Shown here piece after piece: positions 1-10,021 of a DNA stretch of 48,484 bases. The notes below the pieces were generated by a model. The model ran no database searches and was not told the origin of the DNA. It saw only the letters and a program-made list of their open reading frames with translations. Origin of the DNA: Acetobacteraceae bacterium (lineage in GTDB: Bacteria; Pseudomonadota; Alphaproteobacteria; Acetobacterales; Acetobacteraceae). The stretch covers positions 1 to 48,484 of the forward strand of contig DAHWFB010000082.1 in NCBI GenBank assembly GCA_027326105.1. Reading direction: 5' to 3'. A program made the position numbers and the translations under genes. Numbering within the stretch: position 1 is the stretch's first letter; the number at the start of each line of letters is the position of its first letter.

Positions 1-1010
<1,010 letters not shown>

Positions 1011-1079
1011 CTAGCGCCCCAGCCCCGCCAGGGGTGCGGCTTTCGCCGCCACGGGCGGGCATGGTAGAGGAGGCGCGTC

Positions 1080-1538
1080 ATGGCGGACGGGGAAAGCCTG
1101 GTGCTGGCGATCGGCGCCGATCACGGGGGCGTGGGGCTCAAGTCCCTGCTCGCCGGCGAGGCGCGCGCGCTCGGCCACGAGGTGCTCGATTGCGGCACCG
1201 CGAGCGAGGCGAGCGTCGACTACCCCGACTTCGCCCACGCCGTCGCCGCCGCCGTGCTGGACGGGCGGGCGCGCTTCGGAGTGCTGGTGTGCGGCTCGGG
1301 CATCGGCATGTCGATCGCCGCCAACCGCCACCACGGCATCCGCTGCGCGCTGGTCCACGACGCGACCTCCGCCCGGCTCTGCCGCGCCCACAACGACGCC
1401 AACGTGCTCGCGCTCGGCGCCCGCCTGACCGGGGAGGAGGTGGCACGCGAGGCGTTGCGCATCTTCCTCGCCACCCCCTATGAGGGCGGCCGCCACGACC
1501 GGCGGCTGGCCAAGCTCGCCCCCCCCGTTACCGTCTGA
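1080..1538 (+). CDS. rpiB: Ribose-5-phosphate isomerase B (RpiB/LacA family)
   Basis: The enzyme interconverts ribose 5-phosphate and ribulose 5-phosphate in the pentose phosphate pathway. The 152-aa product has the family's usual length. It shows the N-terminal GADHGG phosphate-binding motif, the DYPDFAH stretch, [14 protein letters not shown] around the active-site cysteine, and [13 protein letters not shown] strong AGAGGAGG ribosome site precedes the ATG. It leads the rpiB-glyA-nrdR-rib-nusB-thiL run, only 15 bp before glyA, an arrangement common in alphaproteobacteria. The sequence alone cannot exclude allose-phosphate isomerase activity, but no allose genes are nearby. Confidence 0.93.
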   Translation: MADGESLVLAIGADHGGVGLKSLLAGEARALGHEVLDCGTASEASVDYPDFAHAVAAAVLDGRARFGVLVCGSGIGMSIAANRHHGIRCALVHDATSARLCRAHNDANVLALGARLTGEEVAREALRIFLATPYEGGRHDRRLAKLAPPVTV

Positions 1539-1553
1539 AGGATAACACCCGCC

Positions 1554-2858
1554 ATGAACGAACACAGCGAGGCGGTCTCGTTCCGCCGCTTCTTCGCCGG
1601 CCAGCTCGCCGAGACCGACCCCGAACTCGCCCAGGCGATCCGCGCCGAGCTGATCCGCCAGCAGGACGGGATCGAGCTGATCGCCTCGGAGAACATCGTC
1701 TCCGCCGCCGTGCTCGAGGCGCAGGGCTCGGTGCTGACCAACAAATACGCCGAGGGCTATCCGGGGCGGCGCTACTACGGCGGCTGCGCCGCGGTCGATG
1801 TCGCCGAGAGCCTCGCGATCGAGCGGGCCAGGCAACTGTTCGACTGCACCTTCGCCAACGTCCAGCCCCACTCCGGCGCGCAGGCCAACCAGGGGGTGTT
1901 CCTCGCCCTGCTCAAGCCGGGCGAGACCATCCTCGGCATGAGTCTCGCCGCCGGCGGGCACCTCACCCATGGCGCCGCGCCCAACCTCTCGGGCAAATGG
2001 TTCAAGGCGGTGCAGTACGGCGTGCGCCGCGAGGACGGCGTGCTCGACTACGAGCAGCTCGAAACGCTGGCGCGGGCGGAGAAGCCGCGGCTGATCATCG
2101 CCGGCGGCTCGGCCTATCCGCGCTTCATCGATTTCGCCCGCATCCGCGCCGTCGCCGACGAGGTGGGGGCGTATTTCATGGTCGACATGGCCCATTTCGC
2201 CGGCCTCGTCGCCGCCGGGCTGTTCCCCTCGCCGCTGCCCCACGCCCATGTGGTGACCACCACCACCCACAAGACCCTGCGCGGCCCGCGCGGCGGCATG
2301 ATCCTCTCCAACGACGCCGAGCTCGGCAAGAAGATCAACGCCGCCATGTTCCCCGGCCTGCAGGGCGGGCCCTTGATGCACGTCATCGCCGCCAAGGCGG
2401 TGGCCTTCGGCGAGGCGCTGCGGCCGGAATTCCGCGCCTATCAGCATGCGGTGCAGGAGAACGCCCGGGTGCTGGCCGAGACGCTGGCTTCCCAGGGGGT
2501 CGATATCGTCACCGGCGGCACCGACAGCCACCTGATGCTGGTCGATCTGCGCCCCAAGAAGGTGACCGGCAAGGCCGCCGAGGCCTCGCTCGAGCGCGCC
2601 CACATCACCGCCAACAAGAACGCCATCCCGTTCGATCCGGAGAAGCCGGCGGTGACCTCGGGCATCCGTCTCGGCTCGCCGGCGGCGACCACCCGCGGCT
2701 TCGGCGCCGCCGAGTTCCGCACCGTCGGCGGCTTCATCACCGAGGTGCTGGACGGGCTCGCCGGCTCCAACGACGGGGCCAACGAGGCCGCCGAGCGGGC
2801 GGTGCGCGAGAAGGTGCGCGCGCTCTGTGCCCGCTTCCCGATCTATCCGGAGTTCTGA
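1554..2858 (+). CDS. glyA: Serine hydroxymethyltransferase
   Basis: This PLP enzyme converts serine and tetrahydrofolate to glycine and 5,10-methylene-tetrahydrofolate, the main source of one-carbon units. The 434-aa product is full length. It carries [11 protein letters not shown] near the N-terminus, [13 protein letters not shown], the HSGAQAN motif, [14 protein letters not shown], and the PLP lysine in [14 protein letters not shown]. The C-terminal [13 protein letters not shown] matches the family. It lies between rpiB and nrdR, and its TGA is 14 bp before the nrdR GTG, consistent with co-transcription. Confidence 0.98.
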   Translation: MNEHSEAVSFRRFFAGQLAETDPELAQAIRAELIRQQDGIELIASENIVSAAVLEAQGSVLTNKYAEGYPGRRYYGGCAAVDVAESLAIERARQLFDCTFANVQPHSGAQANQGVFLALLKPGETILGMSLAAGGHLTHGAAPNLSGKWFKAVQYGVRREDGVLDYEQLETLARAEKPRLIIAGGSAYPRFIDFARIRAVADEVGAYFMVDMAHFAGLVAAGLFPSPLPHAHVVTTTTHKTLRGPRGGMILSNDAELGKKINAAMFPGLQGGPLMHVIAAKAVAFGEALRPEFRAYQHAVQENARVLAETLASQGVDIVTGGTDSHLMLVDLRPKKVTGKAAEASLERAHITANKNAIPFDPEKPAVTSGIRLGSPAATTRGFGAAEFRTVGGFITEVLDGLAGSNDGANEAAERAVREKVRALCARFPIYPEF

Positions 2859-2872
2859 GGGAGGGTGGTGGC

Positions 2873-3324
2873 GTGCGCTGCCCGTTCTGCGGCCGCGAGG
2901 ATACCCAGGTGAAGGACAGCCGCCCCGCCGAGGAGGGGGTGGCGATCCGCCGCCGGCGTTCCTGCCCGCATTGCGGCCAGCGCTTCACCACCATCGAGCG
3001 GGTGCAGCTGCGCGAACTCGCGGTGGTGAAGTCCGACGGCAAGCGCGAGCCGTTCGAACGCGAAAAGCTCGCCCGCTCGATCCGCATCGCGCTCAACAAG
3101 CGCCCGGTGGACGCGGAGCGGATCGAGCAGGTGGTCAACGGCATCGTCCGCCAGCTCGAAGCCTCGGGCGAGGCGGAAGTGGCCAGCCAGGAGATCGGCG
3201 AACTGGTGATGGAAACGCTCAAGGCGGTGGACGCGGTGGCCTATGTCCGCTTCGCCAGCGTCTATCGCAATTTCCGCGAAGCCAAGGACTTCGAGACCTT
3301 TCTGGGCTCGCTCGGCGAAACCCC

Positions 3325-3328
<4 letters not shown>
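2873..3328 (+). CDS. nrdR: Transcriptional repressor NrdR
   Basis: NrdR is the ATP/dATP-sensing repressor of ribonucleotide reductase genes. I chose the GTG at 2873 because the protein then starts [10 protein letters not shown], the canonical N-terminus, and a GAGGGAGGG ribosome site lies just upstream. The product is 151 aa. The zinc ribbon is made by CPFC at residues 3-6 and CPHC about 30 residues later, followed by [11 protein letters not shown], and the ATP-cone domain contains [16 protein letters not shown]. The ORF stays open far upstream in this frame, but that part only shadows glyA. The stop overlaps the ribD start, suggesting translational coupling. Confidence 0.96.
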
Positions 3329-4434
<1,106 letters not shown>

Positions 4435-4440
4435 AGCAGG

Positions 4441-5040
4441 ATGTTCACGGGCATCATCACCGGCACGGGAGAAATCGCGGAGATCCGCCCACTCGCCGCG
4501 GGGGCGGACATGCGGCTGCGGATCGCGACCGGCTGGGCGCCGCTGGGCGAACTCGCGCTCGGCGCCTCGGTTTCCTGTTCGGGCTGCTGCCTGACGCTGG
4601 TCGGGAAGGACGGCGGGGGGTTCGCGGTCGATGTCTCCGCCGAGACGCTGGCGCGCACCACGCTCGGCGGCTGGCGGGTGGGACGGCGGATCAACCTCGA
4701 GCGCAGCCTGCGGGTGGGCGACGAGCTGGGCGGGCACTTCGTCTATGGCCATGTCGACGGCGTGGGAGAGGCGCTCTCCGCCGCCCCCGAGCATGGGTCG
4801 ACGCGCTGGCGCTTCCGCGCGCCGGCGGCGCTCGCGCGGTTCATCTCGGAAAAGGGCAGCATCGCGATCGACGGCGTGTCGCTCACCGTGAACGAGGTTG
4901 ACGGGGCGACGTTCGGGGTCAACATCATCCCCCACACCGCGGCGGTGACGGGATTTTCCGCCCTCGTCCCCGGTGCGGTGGTCAATCTCGAGATCGATGG
5001 GATCGCGCGCATCCTGGCGCGGCTGATGGAGGCACGATGA
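4441..5040 (+). CDS. ribE: Riboflavin synthase, alpha subunit
   Basis: The enzyme dismutates two molecules of 6,7-dimethyl-8-ribityllumazine to riboflavin. The 199-aa product starts MFTGIITGTGEI, the near-invariant N-terminus, and shows the expected duplicated lumazine-binding barrel. Repeat 1 includes SVSCSGCCLTL and repeat 2 includes GSIAIDGVSLTVNEV. GHFVYGHVDGVG links the halves. Its ATG follows the ribD stop by 6 bp and its TGA overlaps the ribBX ATG by 4 bp. The symbol ribE follows proteobacterial usage; some annotations use ribC. Confidence 0.97.
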   Translation: MFTGIITGTGEIAEIRPLAAGADMRLRIATGWAPLGELALGASVSCSGCCLTLVGKDGGGFAVDVSAETLARTTLGGWRVGRRINLERSLRVGDELGGHFVYGHVDGVGEALSAAPEHGSTRWRFRAPAALARFISEKGSIAIDGVSLTVNEVDGATFGVNIIPHTAAVTGFSALVPGAVVNLEIDGIARILARLMEAR

Positions 5041-6161
5041 CGGCCCTCAAATCCGGCAGCTATGCCGACGCGCTCTCGTCGGCGGCCGAACTGATCGAGG
5101 AGGCGCGGGCGGGGCGCATGTTCCTGCTCGTCGATGACGAGGACCGCGAGAACGAAGGCGATCTCGTCATTCCGGCCCAGTTCGCGACACCGGAGGCGAT
5201 CAATTTCATGGCCCGGCACGCGCGCGGGCTGATCTGCCTCGCGCTCACCCGGGCGCGGGTGGAGCGGCTCGGGCTCGCGCCGATGGCGCCGGCCAACGGC
5301 GCCCGCCACCAGACCGCCTTCACCGTCTCCATCGAAGCGCGCGAGGGGGTGAGCACCGGCATCTCGGCGGCCGACCGGGCGCGCACCATCGCCGCCGCCA
5401 TCAACCCCGACAGCGGCCCCGCCGACATCGTCTCCCCCGGCCACGTCTTTCCGCTGATGGCGCGCGACGGCGGCACGCTGATCCGCGCCGGCCATACCGA
5501 GGCGGCGGTGGATATCGCGCGGCTGGCCGGCCTCACCCCGGCCGGGGTGATCTGCGAGGTGATGAACGAGGACGGGACGATGGCCCGGCTGCCCGACCTC
5601 GTCGCCTTCGCCCAGCGCCACGGGCTCAAGCTCGGCAGCATCGCCGACCTCATCGGCCACCGCCGGCGGACCGAAAAGCTGGTCCGCCGCCAGGAGGAAG
5701 GCCCCATGGTCGGCGCCGCGGGCGGGCGCTGGCGCTCCATCGTCTATCGCAGCACGCTCGACCAGGTGGAGCATCTCGCGCTGGTGATGGGCGATCCGGC
5801 GGCGGGGCCGGTGATGGTGCGCATGCACGCGGTCGATATCGTCAACGACCTGCTCAACGGGCCGGCGATGGCGAGCCTTTCGGGGGCGATGCGCCGGATC
5901 GCGGCCGCCGGCCATGGCGTGGTCGTGATCCTGCGCGACCCGGCGCCGGATGCCATCTCCGAGCGGCTGCGCGGCCTCGGCGGGGCGGCGCGGCCGCCGA
6001 GGCCGCTGCGCGAATACGGGATCGGCGCGCAGATCCTGGTCGATCTCGGGGTCCGCGAGATGATCCTGCTCTCCAACCACCCGCGCCCGGTGGTGGGGCT
6101 GGAAGGCTACGGCCTCACCATCGTCGCCCAGCAGCCGATCGAGGACACCAGCGCGCCATGA
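5037..6161 (+). CDS. ribBX: 3,4-dihydroxy-2-butanone 4-phosphate synthase with a degenerate GTP cyclohydrolase II-like domain (RibBX type)
   Basis: The N-terminal half (about residues 15-210) is a complete DHBP synthase, making the four-carbon unit of riboflavin from ribulose 5-phosphate. It has DDEDRENEGD at 33-42, ARHQTAF, and GHTEAAVDIARLAG. The C-terminal half (about 225-374) aligns by eye to GTP cyclohydrolase II (RibA), but no cysteine occurs after residue 173. Where RibA has its Cys-rich zinc motif this protein reads VRMHAVDIVNDLLN (261-274), so the cyclohydrolase activity is probably absent. Proteobacterial ribBX variants with an inactive RibA-like domain are known. It overlaps ribE upstream and ribH downstream (ATGA). 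A true RibA should be encoded elsewhere. Confidence 0.93.
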   Translation: MTALKSGSYADALSSAAELIEEARAGRMFLLVDDEDRENEGDLVIPAQFATPEAINFMARHARGLICLALTRARVERLGLAPMAPANGARHQTAFTVSIEAREGVSTGISAADRARTIAAAINPDSGPADIVSPGHVFPLMARDGGTLIRAGHTEAAVDIARLAGLTPAGVICEVMNEDGTMARLPDLVAFAQRHGLKLGSIADLIGHRRRTEKLVRRQEEGPMVGAAGGRWRSIVYRSTLDQVEHLALVMGDPAAGPVMVRMHAVDIVNDLLNGPAMASLSGAMRRIAAAGHGVVVILRDPAPDAISERLRGLGGAARPPRPLREYGIGAQILVDLGVREMILLSNHPRPVVGLEGYGLTIVAQQPIEDTSAP

Positions 6162-6637
6162 GCACCGAGGACGCCGAAACCCCGACCGCGCCGGAGGTGC
6201 CGGGGCCGGCGCCGCGCCTGCTGCTCCTGCGTGCCCCCTACTACCGCTCCGTGGTGGCGGGGCTGACGGCGGGCGCGACCGCGCTGCTCGCCGCCGCCGG
6301 CGCCGGCTTCGAGCAGCTCGACGTCGCCGGCGCCTTCGAGCTGCCCCAGGCGCTGCGGCTGGCCCTGCGCGGTAGCGCCCGCTTCGACGGGTTCATAGCG
6401 CTGGGCTGCGTGGTGCGCGGCGAGACCGACCATTACGACCATATCTGCCGGGAGACGATGGCGGGGCTGATGCGGGTCGCGCTCGACTTCGGCCTCTGCC
6501 TCGGCACCGGGCTGCTCACCGTCGATACGCTCGCCCAGGCCGAGGCGCGTTCGGGGGCGCGGGCCAACAAGGGCGCGGAGGCGGCCCGCGCCGCCCTGAT
6601 GCAGATCACCGCCGCCCGCCGGCTCGGGGCGGCCTGA
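6158..6637 (+). CDS. ribH: 6,7-dimethyl-8-ribityllumazine synthase
   Basis: Lumazine synthase joins the RibD-pathway pyrimidine with the DHBP made by RibBX. The 159-aa product has an alpha/beta core with VAGAFELPQAL, then ALGCVVRGETDHYDHI containing the catalytic histidine region, and GLLTVDTLAQAEARSG followed by NKGAEAARAAL. The first roughly 20 residues are a variable Pro/Glu-rich leader. Its ATG overlaps the ribBX stop (ATGA) and its TGA overlaps the nusB ATG, so ribE, ribBX, ribH and nusB are tightly coupled. Confidence 0.96.
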   Translation: MSTEDAETPTAPEVPGPAPRLLLLRAPYYRSVVAGLTAGATALLAAAGAGFEQLDVAGAFELPQALRLALRGSARFDGFIALGCVVRGETDHYDHICRETMAGLMRVALDFGLCLGTGLLTVDTLAQAEARSGARANKGAEAARAALMQITAARRLGAA

Positions 6638-7104
6638 TGGCCCGCCCGCGCACCGCGGCCCGGCTCGCCGCCGTGCAGGCGCTGTACCAGATCGAGCAGG
6701 CCGGATTGCCGGCGGCGGCGGTGATCGCCGAGTTCCGCAGCCACCGGCTCGCGCCGGCCGGAGACTACGAGGAGGGCGGCGCGCCGGAGGCGGACGCGGG
6801 CTTTTTCGCCCGCCTGGTGGAGGCCACCATCGCCCGCCAGGAGGCGAGCGATGCCGCCATCGCGCCGGTCCTGCCGAGGGAATGGCCGCTCGCCCGGCTC
6901 GACCCGGTGCTGCGCGCCCTGCTGCGCGCCGCGGCCGGCGAACTCGCCGACCCCGCGGGGCCGCCGGCGCGGGTAGTGATCAACGAATATCTCGACGTGG
7001 CGCACGGATTCTTCGCCGGCGAGGAGCCGCGGCTGGCCAATGGCGCGCTCGACGCGCTGGCCCGCCGGCTGCGTCCCGCCGAGTTCGCCGACCTGCCGGG
7101 ATGA
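6637..7104 (+). CDS. nusB: Transcription antitermination factor NusB
   Basis: NusB binds boxA RNA with NusE (S10) and promotes antitermination of rRNA operons. The 155-aa all-helical protein starts ARPRTAARLAAVQALYQIEQ, matching the family's R-x3-R-x3-(V/L)QALYQ signature. It continues with FFARLVEATIARQ, RLDPVLRALLRAAAGEL, and VVINEYLDVAHGFF near the end, as expected. It follows ribH with a one-base overlap and overlaps thiL by 4 bp. The ribH-nusB-thiL order is widely conserved in proteobacteria. Confidence 0.95.
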   Translation: MARPRTAARLAAVQALYQIEQAGLPAAAVIAEFRSHRLAPAGDYEEGGAPEADAGFFARLVEATIARQEASDAAIAPVLPREWPLARLDPVLRALLRAAAGELADPAGPPARVVINEYLDVAHGFFAGEEPRLANGALDALARRLRPAEFADLPG

Positions 7105-8066
7105 GCGGGAGCGACCCGCTCCCCGGCGAATTTTCCCTCATCGCGCGCCATTTCCGCCCGCTCGCCGGCCCTGGCGCGCTCGGGCTCGGCGATGACGCGG
7201 CGGTGTTCGCCCCGCCGCCGGGGCGGGAGATGGTGGTGACGGCGGACGCCATGGTGGCGGGGGTGCATTTCCTGCCCGGGGACCCGCCCGATCTGGTCGC
7301 CCGCAAGCTGCTGCGGGTCAATCTCTCCGATCTCGCCGCGATGGGCGCCGACCCGCTCGGCTATGTCCTCACCCTGTCGGCCCCGCGGGAGACGCCGGAT
7401 AGCTGGTTCGCCGGCTTCGCCGCCGGCCTCGCCGAGGACCAGGCCCGGTTCGCCATCGCGCTGCTCGGCGGCGATACCACCTCCACGCCCGGCCCGCTCA
7501 GCCTCTCGGTCACCGCGCTCGGCACGGTCGCGCCCGGTGCGGCGCTGCACCGGCGCGGCGCCGAGGCGGGGATGGAAATCTGGGTGAGCGGGACCATCGG
7601 GGACGCGGCACTCGGCCTCGCCGCGCTGCGCGGGCTGCTGCCCGACCCCGGCGGGGAACTCGCCGCCCGCTACCGGCTGCCGAGCCCGCGGCTCGGGCTG
7701 GCGCTCGCCGCCATCGCCGCCGCCGCGCTCGATGTCTCGGACGGGCTGGTGCAGGACCTCGGCCATCTCTGCCGCGCCGGCGGGGTGGGGGCGGAGATCG
7801 AGGCCGCGGCGGTGCCGGCCTCGCCCGCGGCGCGCGCGGCCGGGCCGGAGTGGCTGCCGACGCGGCTGACCGGCGGCGACGACTACGAATTGCTGCTCGC
7901 CCTTCCGCCCGCCAACGCCGCGGCGCTGCGCGCGCTGGCCGCCGCCACCGGCGTGCCCTTCGCCCGCATCGGCCATTTCACCGCCGGGCCGGCCCATGTC
8001 GCGGTGCGCGACGGAGCGGGGCGGGAGATGGTGCTGGACAAGCCGGGCTGGAGCCACTTTCCCTGA
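7101..8066 (+). CDS. thiL: Thiamine-monophosphate kinase
   Basis: ThiL phosphorylates thiamine monophosphate to the active diphosphate using ATP. The start ATG at 7101 overlaps the nusB stop; the frame is open further upstream but only as a shadow of nusB. The product is 321 aa. It shows LGLGDDAAVF near residue 30, VTADAMVAGVHF, LRVNLSDLAAMGADPLG, ALLGGDTTST, the C-terminal half motif LDVSDGLVQDLGHL and LTGGDDYELLLALP, all metal and nucleotide-binding signatures of the PurM/ThiL fold. It is the last gene of the rib/nusB run and ends 21 bp from the convergent bamE. Confidence 0.96.
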   Translation: MSGSDPLPGEFSLIARHFRPLAGPGALGLGDDAAVFAPPPGREMVVTADAMVAGVHFLPGDPPDLVARKLLRVNLSDLAAMGADPLGYVLTLSAPRETPDSWFAGFAAGLAEDQARFAIALLGGDTTSTPGPLSLSVTALGTVAPGAALHRRGAEAGMEIWVSGTIGDAALGLAALRGLLPDPGGELAARYRLPSPRLGLALAAIAAAALDVSDGLVQDLGHLCRAGGVGAEIEAAAVPASPAARAAGPEWLPTRLTGGDDYELLLALPPANAAALRALAAATGVPFARIGHFTAGPAHVAVRDGAGREMVLDKPGWSHFP

Positions 8067-8087
8067 CCGCGGCGGGCCCGGTGCGGC

Positions 8088-8558
8088 TTACGGCCCGCCG
8101 TTGAGCCCGGTGGGCGGGGCGAGATGGCCGATGTTGCCGAGGATCTGCTCGAGGATCGAGGTGCTCCCGCCCGGCGAGGGGGTGGTGCCGGGCGCCATGG
8201 CGACGCGCTTGGCCTGCTTCTTGTCGTAGTGGCGCACCGTGGTCAGCACGCCGGCCGCGTTGAAATGCAGTTCCACCACTTCCTGGCGGGTCACCGCCGG
8301 CAGACGGCCGATGCGCGGGTGCGTGACCTGCCCGACATAGATCCAGGTGCGGTCGTCGAAGGTCGCCTGGGTGGTGGGCGAGCCGAGCAGGTTCTGCGCC
8401 TGGGCCTCGGTGGTCGCGCCCGGTTTGAGCTGGCCGAGCAGGCCGGGATCGACCAGGTTGCCGCGGGTGTTGACCGGAGGCGCGAAGAGCGCGCAGCCGC
8501 CGAGCGCGAGCAGGGCGGCGAAGGCTGCGATCCGGATGGGCTGGCCGTGGCGGGACAC
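8088..8558 (-). CDS. bamE: Outer membrane assembly lipoprotein BamE (SmpA/OmlA family)
   Basis: BamE is a small lipoprotein subunit of the BAM complex that inserts beta-barrel proteins in the outer membrane. The 156-aa product starts at a GTG preceded by GAGGAG. A signal peptide ends in the lipobox LALGGC, with the lipidated Cys near residue 22. The mature part has the family pattern LGQLKPGATTEAQAQNLLGSPT, then TWIYVGQ and VVELHFNAAGVLTTV. The C-terminal tail is Pro/Gly-rich. It is divergent from the chaperone gene, the usual alphaproteobacterial arrangement. Confidence 0.92.
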   Translation of the reverse strand: MSRHGQPIRIAAFAALLALGGCALFAPPVNTRGNLVDPGLLGQLKPGATTEAQAQNLLGSPTTQATFDDRTWIYVGQVTHPRIGRLPAVTRQEVVELHFNAAGVLTTVRHYDKKQAKRVAMAPGTTPSPGGSTSILEQILGNIGHLAPPTGLNGGP

Positions 8559-8657
8559 GCTCGACGCTCCTCGGGTGATGCACTATCTGACCGGTGGATC
8601 GGGTCTCACGCCCGTCCCGCCCTGTCAATCCGGGCGGCCCGGCAGAGGAGAAGAAGC

Positions 8658-9194
8658 TTGTTTGGTCTGACGGGTCGCGACCGGCGCGAGCGGACCGGGT
8701 TCGCGCTCTATGGCGCGGCGGTGGCGGCGGCGCGGGCGCCGCTGTTCTATGCCCGACTCGGCGTGCCGGACACGCTCGACGGGCGGTTCGACCTGGTCTG
8801 CCTGCACGCCGCCCTGCTGGTCCGCCGGCTGCGCCACGAGCCGCCGCCCGGCCCCGGCCTGGCCCAGGCGGTGTTCGACGCGATGTTCGCCGACATGGAT
8901 ATTTCGCTGCGCGAACTCGGAGTCGGTGACATGGGCATCCCGCGCCGGGTGCGGGCGATGTGGGAAGCCTTCCACGGCCGGGCGCGGGCCTACGAATCCG
9001 CCCTCGACCAGGGCGATCGCGCCGCACTCGCCGCGGCGCTGGCGCGCAACGTCTGGCGCGGCGCGGCGCCGGAGGGGGCGGGCGAGCGGCTGGCCGCCAT
9101 CGCGCTCGCGGCCGATGCCACCCTCGCCCGCACCGGCTTCGGCGAACTCGCCGCCGGCGAATTCGTGTTCCCGGCGCCGGGTCCCGGCCGGTGA
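8658..9194 (+). CDS. Ubiquinol-cytochrome c chaperone family protein (CBP3-like)
   Basis: The predicted 178-aa protein belongs to the ubiquinol-cytochrome c chaperone family, which in mitochondria (Cbp3) helps assemble cytochrome b of complex III. Bacterial homologues are probably assembly factors too. Diagnostic stretches are FALYGAAVAAARAPLFYARLGVPDTLDGRFDLVCLHAALLVRRL and LAQAVFDAMFADMDISLRELGVGDMG. The only well-placed start is a TTG at 8658 following AGAGGAGAAG; the frame is open upstream but lacks family residues. The stop overlaps the next gene's GTG. Confidence 0.86.
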   Translation: MFGLTGRDRRERTGFALYGAAVAAARAPLFYARLGVPDTLDGRFDLVCLHAALLVRRLRHEPPPGPGLAQAVFDAMFADMDISLRELGVGDMGIPRRVRAMWEAFHGRARAYESALDQGDRAALAAALARNVWRGAAPEGAGERLAAIALAADATLARTGFGELAAGEFVFPAPGPGR

Positions 9195-9658
9195 GCCCGG
9201 AATTCTCCCGCCCGCTGCGCCTCGCGCGGCTGGCGCCGGATGGGCAGACGGTGACGGTGCGCGCCGAGCCCGCCGAACTCGCCGCGCTGGCCCGCCGCTT
9301 CGCGGTGCCGGCCGTTCTCGAACTCGCCTGCGAATTCCACCTCCGCCCGCAAGGGCGTGGGGTGGTGGCGGCGGAGGGCAGGCTGGCCGCAAGGCTCGAG
9401 CGGGTGTGCGTCGCCACCCTCGAGCCCTTCGTGGAGACGGTGGCGGAACGCTTCGCCCTGCGTTTCGTGCCCGAGGGCGCGAGCAGCGAGGAGGAGGATT
9501 TCGAGGCCCCCGACGAAATTCCCTACGCCGGCGCCGCCATCGACCTCGGCGAGGCGGCGGCGGAACAGCTTGCGCTCGCCTTCGACCCGTGGCCCCGCAA
9601 GGCGGGACCGCGGATGCCGGGTCCGGGCGCCCCCGACGCGCCCGCCGGGCGGGGCTGA
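9191..9658 (+). CDS. YceD/DUF177 family protein
   Basis: This 155-aa protein belongs to the DUF177 (YceD) family, typically encoded just upstream of rpmF and thought to connect to 23S rRNA or large-subunit synthesis. I start it at GTG 9191, overlapping the chaperone stop by 4 bp. It has the family's CVATLEPF stretch near residue 75 and a late acidic segment (EEEDFEAPDEIPYAGAAIDLGEAAAEQLALAFDPWPRK), which matches the conserved D-L-G-E-x3-E-x-L-x-L-x(2)-D-P-(W/Y)-P-R-K end. The final residues are Pro/Gly-rich. The precise biochemical role is not known to me. Confidence 0.85.
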   Translation: MSPEFSRPLRLARLAPDGQTVTVRAEPAELAALARRFAVPAVLELACEFHLRPQGRGVVAAEGRLAARLERVCVATLEPFVETVAERFALRFVPEGASSEEEDFEAPDEIPYAGAAIDLGEAAAEQLALAFDPWPRKAGPRMPGPGAPDAPAGRG

Positions 9659-9674
9659 CCGACGCCGCGCTCTC

Positions 9675-9703
9675 TTGCCCGGCCGGGGTGGGTCTGCTAG
9701 AGC
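9675..9703 (+). promoter_or_regulatory. Putative housekeeping promoter for rpmF-plsX-fabH
   Basis: TTGCCC (9675-9680), a 17-bp spacer and TAGAGC (9698-9703) form an alphaproteobacterial sigma-70-like promoter in the 128-bp gap between the DUF177 gene and rpmF. The -10 box is imperfect, so this is a candidate only. It would give a leader of about 75 nt. Confidence 0.45.
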
Positions 9704-9786
9704 CCGGCTTCGTCCCGTAATTGATTGCAACTGCGTGACGGCGGCACCGCGTGCCCGCCGCACCGATGAACGAGAAGGCCCGCACC

Positions 9787-9990
9787 ATGGCTGTCCCCAA
9801 GAGAAAGACCTCGCCCTCGCGGCGCGGGATGCGTCGCAGCCATGAAGCCCTCCCGCGCGAGGCCTATGCGGAATGTGCCAATTGCGGCGAGCTCAAGCGG
9901 CCCCACCACGTGTGCAGCCACTGCGGCCATTACGACGGGCGCGAAGTGGTGGCCGCGGGGAAGGCCCTGAAGGGCGCGGTCCGGGTCTGA
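9787..9990 (+). CDS. rpmF: 50S ribosomal protein L32
   Basis: L32 is a small protein of the large ribosomal subunit. The ATG at 9787 gives 67 aa starting [19 protein letters not shown], the classic N-terminus; an in-frame ATG at 9751 is unlikely. It keeps the four-cysteine zinc ribbon: CANC, then CSHCG. The zinc-binding (C+) paralogue is therefore encoded here. It sits upstream of plsX, as in most proteobacteria, with a short GC-repeat gap of 31 bp. Confidence 0.96.
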   Translation: MAVPKRKTSPSRRGMRRSHEALPREAYAECANCGELKRPHHVCSHCGHYDGREVVAAGKALKGAVRV

Positions 9991-10021
9991 CCGCGCGCGC
10001 GCGCGTGGGGAGCCCGCGGGC

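Noticed and set aside
1011-2603. A 530-codon minus-strand frame opposite rpiB and glyA
   Set aside because: Antisense shadow of two clearly conserved genes.
9751-9786. N-terminal extension of rpmF
   Set aside because: The family always starts MAVPKRK-like, and the extension has no conservation.
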